Below, one piece after another: positions 1-5,453 of a stretch of DNA of 12,584 bases. How positions within the stretch are numbered: the first letter of the stretch is position 1; each line of letters begins with the position of its first letter. This stretch comes from an uncultured Opitutaceae bacterium (lineage in GTDB: Bacteria > Verrucomicrobiota > Verrucomicrobiia > Opitutales > Opitutaceae), in the NCBI GenBank assembly GCA_937128785.1, contig CAKZMS010000412.1, forward strand, positions 1 to 12,584, in the 5' to 3' direction. The notes under the pieces were generated by a model, which was not told the origin of the DNA, did no database searches, and saw nothing but the letters and a program-made list of their open reading frames with translations. Position numbers and translations under genes: made by a program.

Positions 1-1
1 C

Positions 2-139
2 GGACTGGCGACCAGATGGCACGAGCGGTTGGAGCAAATCGCCCGAGACTGCGGTTCCTGCCTGTTGCGAACCGAGGCCAGCTACCTCAGCCGCCCCGCC
101 TTTGCCACGTTTGGCTACGAAGTCTACGCGACGGAGTAA
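2..139 (+). CDS. C-terminal end of a GNAT-like N-acetyltransferase (partial)
   Basis: This is an open frame running in from the left edge and ending at TAA 137-139, so only the last 45 residues are visible. The stretch TEASYLSRPAFATFGYEV resembles the last strand and helix of GNAT acetyltransferases, where a pattern like EAS...ARPFFE..GF.V places the acceptor-side helix before the final strand. GNAT enzymes move an acetyl group from acetyl-CoA to an amine, but the acetyl-CoA loop and the substrate site lie outside the window, so no substrate can be proposed. The next gene begins within 1-37 bases on the same strand, so the two are probably co-transcribed. The family call rests on a short tail and is moderate; the reading frame itself is fairly safe because it stays open and ends in a typical way. 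Confidence 0.55.
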   Translation, partial: GLATRWHERLEQIARDCGSCLLRTEASYLSRPAFATFGYEVYATE

Positions 140-175
140 GTGGAACGCTATGGCGAAACGTTTCGGCGATTCAAC

Positions 176-559
176 ATGCGCAAGTTTTTAAAGCCGGTGC
201 CTCCCGCCATCAGGCCACTGCGCCCCTGCCGATCTGACTATATCGCGGCATTCGCCCATCCACCGCGAGTCGCGGTGGACACCATCGTGCGCATTGAAAA
301 ACACGATCCGAATCATCCGGGGTGGTTTAGCGGTAGCACGCCCGGTGGAACGGTGGGGTACTTTCCCACGGCGTGGTTTGAGCTCAATGAAGTTGGCCAG
401 GAAGCCATTGCGCTGCGCGACTACAACGCCCGGGAACTCACAGTCCAGCACGGCACGCCGGTTGGTCTCATCGAAACGGTGTCCAACTGGGCACGGTGCA
501 TGAAGAAAAATGGTGAGATCGGTTGGCTGCCCGTATCGGTGGCGCCGCCCGCAGGTTAG
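176..559 (+). CDS. Small protein with two tandem bacterial SH3-like domains
   Basis: The product is 127 residues counted from ATG 176. Residues about 20-70 form one SH3-like unit, with DPNHPGW and then GTVGYFPTAWFEL. Residues about 77-122 form a second, with the ALRDY motif, the groove tryptophan in SNWARC and the closing GWLPVSV. Both halves show the order seen in variant SH3 domains: an ALYDY-like strand, an acidic loop, a central W, then G-aromatic-x-P. No signal peptide or membrane segment is visible, so it is likely cytoplasmic. SH3 folds bind peptides or proteins, but no ligand can be read here. A GTG at 140, directly after the upstream stop, gives a 139-residue version; I prefer the ATG because the extra residues precede the fold, although neither start has a clear Shine-Dalgarno site. 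It sits between the acetyltransferase tail and a carbonic anhydrase gene. Confidence 0.8.
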   Translation: MRKFLKPVPPAIRPLRPCRSDYIAAFAHPPRVAVDTIVRIEKHDPNHPGWFSGSTPGGTVGYFPTAWFELNEVGQEAIALRDYNARELTVQHGTPVGLIETVSNWARCMKKNGEIGWLPVSVAPPAG

Positions 560-598
560 GCTTGGCCACTGCCGCGCCGGGCTCAGACTCTTGCCTCG

Positions 599-1273
599 AT
601 GGAACGTTTCGCCCGCCTCTTTTCTCAGAACCGTCACTGGGCTTCGACTACCCAAAAACAGCACCCCGAGTTTTTTAACGAGCTCTCCGCCCAACAACAT
701 CCCGACTTTCTGTGGATCGGCTGCTCCGACAGTCGGGTTCCGGCCAATCAGATCGTGGAACTGGCACCGGGAGAAGTGTTCGTGCATCGCAACATCGCCA
801 ACGTGGTCGACCCAGCGGATCTGAACTGTGGAGCCGTGGTGCAATACGCCATCGATCACTTGAAGGTGGAACACGTTTTGGTGGTCGGACACTACGGCTG
901 CGGCGGAGTTCAGGCTGCGCTCTGCGAGACCTCGCTGGGACTCGCGGACCAATGGCTCGAACGCGTCGATCGTGTGAAACAACAACACCGCGAATGCCTG
1001 AAAGTGTTGCGCGACCAAAAGTCGCAACATGACCGGTTGTGTGAGCTCAACGTCATCGAGCAGGTGCGCAATCTCTGCTCGATGCAGGTTGTCCTGGATG
1101 CTTGGGCCCGGGACCAAGTCGTGATGGTGCACGGCTGCATCTACGGTCTGGAAGACGGGTTGATTCGGGACCTGGGCGTGAGTTGTAAATCATCCGAGGA
1201 AGTCGAACCCCACTGCGCCGCAGCTATCGCGCATCTCGGCGAACCTCATCCCTCCCCCGGTTCGTCAAAATAG
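599..1273 (+). CDS. can: Beta-class carbonic anhydrase
   Basis: A 224-residue zinc enzyme that interconverts CO2 and bicarbonate, supplying bicarbonate to carboxylases and helping control pH in the cytoplasm. The full set of beta-class ligands is visible: C42 and D44 in CSDSR (with R46), then H98 and C101 in GHYGCGGV. The segment after the first motif (ANQIVELAPGEVFVHRNIAN) is highly typical of the bacterial Can/CynT group. The length fits the 200-230 residues usual for the family. There is no signal peptide. The start ATG 599 is 39 bases past the SH3 gene, compatible with one transcript, though no strong ribosome site precedes it. Its last 28 bases overlap the end of the convergent gene on the other strand, so the C-terminal tail (about 15 residues rich in P and S) is read in both directions. 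The function is secure; the symbol is by family resemblance. Confidence 0.95.
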   Translation: MERFARLFSQNRHWASTTQKQHPEFFNELSAQQHPDFLWIGCSDSRVPANQIVELAPGEVFVHRNIANVVDPADLNCGAVVQYAIDHLKVEHVLVVGHYGCGGVQAALCETSLGLADQWLERVDRVKQQHRECLKVLRDQKSQHDRLCELNVIEQVRNLCSMQVVLDAWARDQVVMVHGCIYGLEDGLIRDLGVSCKSSEEVEPHCAAAIAHLGEPHPSPGSSK

Positions 1274-2898
1274 ACGTATTTGTAACGTCGCTTGTCGAGC
1301 GGTCCGGGATTCCAACCGCGCACCCGGGGATCAATCAGGTAAAAATTCGTGTAGTGGTAGATCGGCGCAACGATCGCCTGCTCCGTGAGCATCGAGTCAA
1401 GCTGCTGCAGCAGCTGCATCCGGCGAATGGGATCGCCCTCCGCCATGGAAGCGGCGTGTAACCGGTCGTATTCTGGACTCGCCCAACCGGTATGATTGTT
1501 GGGATTTCCGCTGGTGAAGATTTCGAGAAACTGGTTGGGGTCGTCGTAAACGGCTACCCATCCCGAGCGTGCCATCGAGAAATCCAAGGTATCGAGCGAG
1601 TCCAGGAACACCTTCCACTCCTGATTGTAGAGACTCAGAGAAACACCGAGACCTGTATTCCACATCTGCTGGAGTGCTTCGGCGATCGTGCGATGACTTT
1701 CCGACGTATTGTAAAGGATCTCGACGTCGGGAAACCCCTTTCCCTCGGGGAAACCGGCCTCCGCCATCAATCGGCGGGCCTCTTCCAAATCGAGTGCGAC
1801 CGTCGATGCCGGTTCAAAGCCCCCCGCCCCCGGCGGGGCAAAACTGCCCGCCGGCGACTGGCCCGCTCGCGTGATCCGCTCGACGATGATCTCACGATCG
1901 ATCGCCAACGAAAATGCCCGGCGCACGCGCGCATCGTCGAACGGCGGCCGGGTCACGTTGAAACGGTAGAAATAGGTGCCAAGTTGCGGGTCGATACGCA
2001 GCGGGGTGTCTGCCATCTCGCGATAACCCTGAATCTTTGAATTGGGCACGACATTGGTGATGTGCAGCTGACCGCTGCGGAACATGCGCTCTTCGGTATC
2101 GAGACTCTCGACCGGCAGGAAGTGAATGGCGTTGAGGGCGACCGTTTCAGCGTCCCAGTAGCGTTGATTTTTCTCCACCATCAACACGCGATTCGGTTCC
2201 CACCGGGTCATGACGAACGGGCCACTGCTCACCAGATTGCCCTCGCGGGTCCAGCGCGCTCCGCGCCGCCGCAAACCGTCATGCTCCTCGACCAGATGCA
2301 TGGGCAGCGGTCGCCAACAAGGATAGGTCATGAGGGTGAGGAAATAAGGCACCGGATGCTCTAACCGGATTTCAAGGGTGCGCTCGTCGAGGGCCTTGAC
2401 TCCCACTTTGGCGAAATCTGATTCGCCACCTTGTCGATAAGCCGCGGCCCCCTCGATGATTTCAAACAGGTAGGCATAGTCCGCCACGAGTTCGGGATGA
2501 AGGGTGCGTTCGTAGGAGCGAACAAAGTCACTCGCTGTCAGCGGAACCCCATCAGACCAGGTCAGACCCGCTCGCAGGTGAAAGGTGTAAGTCTGTTGAT
2601 CCTCCGACACCTCCCACTTTTTCGCCAAAGCGGGCAAAATCTCTCGCGTATCAGGATTCTGCTCCACCAATCCCTCGAAGATCGCATCCATGATACGAAA
2701 CTCCGGCATGCCCGTAACCGTGTGAGGATCCAAATCCGGCACCTCGGCACCATTGTTGATATAGAGAATCCCCTCCCGGATTCCGCTATCAACTTGCCGC
2801 TCAGACCGGGCACAGCCGATGCCCAACCACAAAAGTAATCCGACCAGTCCCGCCATTCCCCGGAGGATGTCAGGTAGCTCCACCGCACGTATAGACAT
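1246..2898 (-). CDS. Peptide-type ABC transporter solute-binding lipoprotein (SBP_bac_5, OppA/DppA-like)
   Basis: The product is the extracytoplasmic binding component of an oligopeptide or dipeptide ABC importer. After a hydrophobic N-terminal segment ending WLGIGC, read as a lipoprotein signal with a non-ideal lipobox, the mature protein shows the family pattern: VPDLDPHTVTG, then DAIFEGLVEQNPDTREILPALAKKW, then a TYTFHLRAGLTWSDG segment, and the later RAFSLAIDREIIVERI. From the chosen ATG at 2898 it has 550 residues, close to OppA. An ATG at 2985 would overlap the divergent gene, and one at 2856 begins right at the signal sequence (536 residues); the true start could be 2898 or 2856. No permease or ATPase genes are next to it in this window, so it is an orphan binding protein that must use a remote transporter or serve in sensing or scavenging. 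The family is sure; the substrate is unknown. Confidence 0.9.
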   Translation of the reverse strand: MSIRAVELPDILRGMAGLVGLLLWLGIGCARSERQVDSGIREGILYINNGAEVPDLDPHTVTGMPEFRIMDAIFEGLVEQNPDTREILPALAKKWEVSEDQQTYTFHLRAGLTWSDGVPLTASDFVRSYERTLHPELVADYAYLFEIIEGAAAYRQGGESDFAKVGVKALDERTLEIRLEHPVPYFLTLMTYPCWRPLPMHLVEEHDGLRRRGARWTREGNLVSSGPFVMTRWEPNRVLMVEKNQRYWDAETVALNAIHFLPVESLDTEERMFRSGQLHITNVVPNSKIQGYREMADTPLRIDPQLGTYFYRFNVTRPPFDDARVRRAFSLAIDREIIVERITRAGQSPAGSFAPPGAGGFEPASTVALDLEEARRLMAEAGFPEGKGFPDVEILYNTSESHRTIAEALQQMWNTGLGVSLSLYNQEWKVFLDSLDTLDFSMARSGWVAVYDDPNQFLEIFTSGNPNNHTGWASPEYDRLHAASMAEGDPIRRMQLLQQLDSMLTEQAIVAPIYHYTNFYLIDPRVRGWNPGPLDKRRYKYVYFDEPGEG

Positions 2899-3004
2899 CC
2901 GGACAAACTGATTCCCTGGTGCTCCACCGCAAGGTCGATGATCGGATTGCCGAATGCGCTTTGACCCGGTTCGCGATCTGCTCACGATCCGTCTTTCGAT
3001 TCAC

Positions 3005-3748
3005 ATGCGACTCTGGCACACCAAAACCGTTTGGGAAAAACTCGCTCGGCAGGACCCCTACTGGGCGGTGCTGACGGATCCTGCCAAAAAGGGCAATCGC
3101 TGGGACCTCGCCGAGTTTTTTGCGACCGGGCGCAAGACCGTCGAACTGGATATCGCCGCAATCTCCGCGGTGGTTCCAGAGCTCCCCCGCGGGCGGGTAC
3201 TCGATTTTGGCTGCGGAGTCGGTCGATTATCGCAGGGCCTGGCCGCCCACTTCGAACAAGTGGATGGAGTCGACATCGCGGAACCCATGATCGAGCTGGC
3301 CCGGGAGCACAACCAGTTCAAGGAACGCGTAACGTATCATCTCAACCCCAAGGGCGATCTCAGCCTGTTCCCGGATGATCACTTTCAACTGATCTACAGT
3401 GTCATTTCTCTCCAACACATCCCCAGCGTCTTAATCCCCGGATATCTGGAGGAATTCGCCCGCGTGTGTCGCCCCGGAGGCCTGATCTTCTTCCAGCTGC
3501 CTTCCCAAGCGCAGCCAACCCAATTTCGGTTCTCCTGGTATCCGCCCACCTTGTGGATGCGAGTAAAACGTTATATCCTCACCAAAACCACGATTCGAGC
3601 CGAAATGACCATGAATTCACTCAAAAAAGAGCGTGTTTTGGCCATCTTAGCCCAAAATAACGTCAAATCGCTCCAAATCGCTCCCTACCATGCCGCGGGC
3701 GATCTGGAGTCCTTTTCATACCTCTTCCAAAAGGGGTCATGTCGTTAG
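3005..3748 (+). CDS. Class I SAM-dependent methyltransferase (Methyltransf_11-like)
   Basis: The product has 247 residues from ATG 3005; an in-frame ATG at 2954 would add 17 residues and overlap the promoter area of the divergent binding-protein gene. The SAM-binding motif I is VLDFGCGVGRLSQGLA, followed by the acidic end of strand 2 in VDGVDIAEPMIELAR, motif IV in FQLIYSVISLQHIP and the post-motif loop CRPGGLIFFQLPS. These are the hallmarks of small-molecule or lipid methyltransferases of the UbiE/Methyltransf_11 group, probably cytoplasmic. The acceptor cannot be read. The last residues, QKGSCR, and the TAG stop at 3746-3748 lie inside the 30-bp inverted repeat of the neighbouring transposable element, so the natural C-terminus was probably altered by its insertion. 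The fold appears complete up to ESFSYLFQK, so activity may be retained. Confidence 0.88.
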   Translation: MRLWHTKTVWEKLARQDPYWAVLTDPAKKGNRWDLAEFFATGRKTVELDIAAISAVVPELPRGRVLDFGCGVGRLSQGLAAHFEQVDGVDIAEPMIELAREHNQFKERVTYHLNPKGDLSLFPDDHFQLIYSVISLQHIPSVLIPGYLEEFARVCRPGGLIFFQLPSQAQPTQFRFSWYPPTLWMRVKRYILTKTTIRAEMTMNSLKKERVLAILAQNNVKSLQIAPYHAAGDLESFSYLFQKGSCR

Positions 3749-3757
3749 TTGTTAATT
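3728..3757 (+). repeat. Left inverted repeat of the transposase element
   Basis: This 30-bp end begins CAAAAGGGGTCATGTCGTTA and pairs with the reverse complement of 4717-4746, with differences only at positions 21 and 22. It encodes the last residues and TAG of the methyltransferase on the plus strand and the TAA of the transposase on the minus strand. Confidence 0.9.
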
Positions 3758-4681
3758 TTTTCGCTTGATACAAAGATATGCCCGCACCGATCCCGGACTT
3801 CCCATTTGCAACTCCTGAGCCAGCCACTTGATCGGCACGCCCAGCTCACGTTGCATGCGTTCCGCAATCGTCACTTTCCAATCCGCCCCTTTCCGAGCTG
3901 TGCTCAAATCCGTTTCGGCTTTGCCCGCCTCCGCGAGTTCCTGTCTGAGACGCAGGTGCCATTTCGTCGCCAACATATCGGGATTTAAGCCAGTGAATCC
4001 ATCCGCCTCGTCACCAGCCCGATCAGGAATATGATCAGCCAAGGTCGACTCCTTCCAATTTTCTGAGCCCACCGCCCATCCGCTCGTCAGTTGCTTGTGT
4101 TCAGACTCCGCCTCTTCGGCAGATACGCCCGCCTTTCGCATCAGTCGCTCTTCGTAACCGCGCCAGCCGTCGCTCGTATCATGTAGATCGATGGCCTGCA
4201 TCCAATTGATCGTGCTTAAACCATTGAAACGCTGATTTTTAGCGTATCGACTCAGGCTGCTCCAACGAAACTGAGAAAGCTGATCAGATTTCACTAATCC
4301 GGCTCGAAATGGATTCAAATGGATGTAGTCCACCACTCGAGCTAAGTCGCGACCACTCTCGAGCAGGATTGCATGGTACCGCCCCTGGAACAGGTGACCG
4401 TTCTCTTTCCGCATGCGGTTGAATCGGGTGGCAAAAGTGCACTGCAGCCAGTGCATTCCGGCCGAAAGATTGGGCTCCGGAGTTTGCACCGCCAGGTGAA
4501 AGTGATTTCGCATGACCACGTAGGCGGCGAGCCGCCAACCATAACGATCCACCGCCTCTTCGAGAGCACTGACAAAGGCATGGGGCGCCCCGGGTTCCGC
4601 AAAGACGTCGCTTTTGTAGTTCCCTCGGTTGATGACGTGATAAGTGGCTCCGGGGTATTGGATCCTCAACTTTCTGGCCAT
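3752..4681 (-). CDS. REP-associated tyrosine transposase (RAYT, Y1 HUH family)
   Basis: A 309-residue single-strand DNA transposase related to IS200/IS605 TnpA. RAYT proteins recognise and cut REP-type palindromic repeats. The N-terminus MARKLRIQYPGATYHVINRG is diagnostic for the family. The metal-binding HUH pair is H60-F-H62 in VMRNHFHLAVQ, GHLFQGRYHA follows at about 95-104, and the nucleophile is probably Y119 in DYIHLNPFRAGLV. A C-terminal extension of about 150 residues ends in a segment (ADWKVTIAERMQRELGVPIKWLAQEL) that looks like a helix-turn-helix, seen in longer members. The catalytic residues are present, so it may be active. The start ATG at 4681 has no obvious ribosome site upstream. 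Its stop codon lies in the left inverted repeat. The base composition looks somewhat less GC-rich than that of the TRAP operon nearby. Confidence 0.92.
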   Translation of the reverse strand: MARKLRIQYPGATYHVINRGNYKSDVFAEPGAPHAFVSALEEAVDRYGWRLAAYVVMRNHFHLAVQTPEPNLSAGMHWLQCTFATRFNRMRKENGHLFQGRYHAILLESGRDLARVVDYIHLNPFRAGLVKSDQLSQFRWSSLSRYAKNQRFNGLSTINWMQAIDLHDTSDGWRGYEERLMRKAGVSAEEAESEHKQLTSGWAVGSENWKESTLADHIPDRAGDEADGFTGLNPDMLATKWHLRLRQELAEAGKAETDLSTARKGADWKVTIAERMQRELGVPIKWLAQELQMGSPGSVRAYLCIKRKN

Positions 4682-4716
4682 GAAGGAGAGCTAACCATTG
4701 GGCAGAATATTACAAT

Positions 4717-4746
4717 AATTAACATATAACGACATGACCCCTTTTG
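4717..4746 (-). repeat. Right inverted repeat of the transposase element
   Basis: On the minus strand it reads CAAAAGGGGTCATGTCGTTA and continues to a TTAATT end, matching 3728-3757 at 28 of 30 positions. It lies 35 bases upstream of the transposase start. Its outer end supplies the TTG at 4744-4746 that opens the pseudouridine synthase frame; an in-frame TGA at 4735-4737, inside the repeat, blocks any longer upstream reading. Confidence 0.9.
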
Positions 4747-5433
4747 ATTGAAAAGGATTATGGGGCGTATTCGAATCGGGAGGTGTCAGATAGTCCGGAA
4801 GTTGTTTACGAGGATGCGGACCTCGCTGGGGTCGTGAAGCCGTCCGGCATGCTTAGCGAAGGAGACCGGGATTCACTCGAGACGTGGGCACAGGCTCGCT
4901 GGGATGAACGGGCGCAATGTTGCCATAGATTGGATAAACCCACCAGTGGCGTGATTTTGATCCGAAAGAATCGCCGCTTGAATCGCGAAGTCGCGGAGCT
5001 TTTTGCGAATCATCGCGTCAGGAAATGCTACTGGGCTCTCACCCAGGGCATTTGGCCAAAAACAACTTCTTCAATCGAGTTACCCATTGCTCTTCAGGGT
5101 GATGGAAAGCTTCAGCAAGTAGCTCCATCCGGTAAACCAGCCAAAACAAGCGTCCGTATTTTGGGCCAAATAGCCGCAGTCCCGGCCTCATGGCTCGAAT
5201 TGATTCTCAAAACGGGGCGAACTCACCAAGCAAGAGTGCACTGCGCTGCCATGCATTGTCCCATCCTAGGGGACGCCGGTTATGGAGCGTTACCGAGAAC
5301 CGATCTATTCGGTCTTCACGCTCGGGAACTCCGATTCATCCACCCGCTCACACGGGAAAATATATCCATTAAATCCGATCCGCCCAGCGCATGGAACGCG
5401 CTACTCGAAGGCGTGAGGCAGCTAAAAAATTAA
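4744..5433 (+). CDS. RluA-family pseudouridine synthase
   Basis: The product has 229 residues if the TTG at 4744 is the start. It isomerises uridine to pseudouridine in rRNA or tRNA. Visible motifs are the opening YEDADLAGVVKPSGML, the catalytic HRLDKPTSGVILI with D64, and GRTHQARVHCAAMHCPILGDAGYG at about 158-181, where an alanine replaces the usual isoleucine. No S4 domain is present, so it resembles the short RluA or TruC group. The length fits RluA (about 220). The start is odd: the only upstream in-frame initiator is a TTG inside the transposon repeat, with no ribosome site visible, and the next methionine is residue 36, after the first conserved strand. The stop TAA at 5431-5433 also lies in a repeat copy. 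The gene may therefore be a passenger of the element or have been trimmed by it. The fold looks intact; the exact target uridine is unknown. Confidence 0.85.
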   Translation: MIEKDYGAYSNREVSDSPEVVYEDADLAGVVKPSGMLSEGDRDSLETWAQARWDERAQCCHRLDKPTSGVILIRKNRRLNREVAELFANHRVRKCYWALTQGIWPKTTSSIELPIALQGDGKLQQVAPSGKPAKTSVRILGQIAAVPASWLELILKTGRTHQARVHCAAMHCPILGDAGYGALPRTDLFGLHARELRFIHPLTRENISIKSDPPSAWNALLEGVRQLKN

Positions 5434-5453
5434 CAAATCACGACCTGACCCCA
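5424..5453 (+). repeat. Third copy of the transposase-linked repeat
   Basis: The stretch 5424-5452 matches the reverse complement of 3733-3761 at 26 of 29 positions, including the A6 run, the TTAACAA and the TGACCCC end. Within it lie the TAA of the pseudouridine synthase (5431-5433) and, on the other strand, the TGA of the TRAP permease (5438-5440) with its last residues NGVRS. It is inverted relative to the left end and direct relative to 4717-4746. Confidence 0.85.

Larger units (their letters stand above)
3728..4746 (-). mobile_element. REP-associated transposase element with 30-bp inverted ends
   Basis: A unit of about 1.02 kb with one transposase gene on the minus strand between inverted repeats at 3728-3757 and 4717-4746. 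The two ends match at 28 of 30 positions, with the core GGGGTCATGTCGTTA exact. I see no target duplication, as expected for a Y1 transposase. The left end overlaps the methyltransferase stop and the transposase stop; the right end contains the TTG start of the pseudouridine synthase. A further related copy lies at 5424-5453. Whether the mobile unit ends at 4746 or at 5453 is open. Confidence 0.75.

Noticed and set aside
188..1132. A 314-codon open frame on the minus strand opposite the SH3 and carbonic anhydrase genes
   Set aside because: It shows no family pattern, is rich in H and R as expected of a GC-rich shadow, and lies fully opposite two genes with clear motifs.
1492..2040. A 182-codon plus-strand frame opposite the binding-protein gene
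   Set aside because: No recognisable motif, and the opposite strand carries a strongly supported solute-binding protein.
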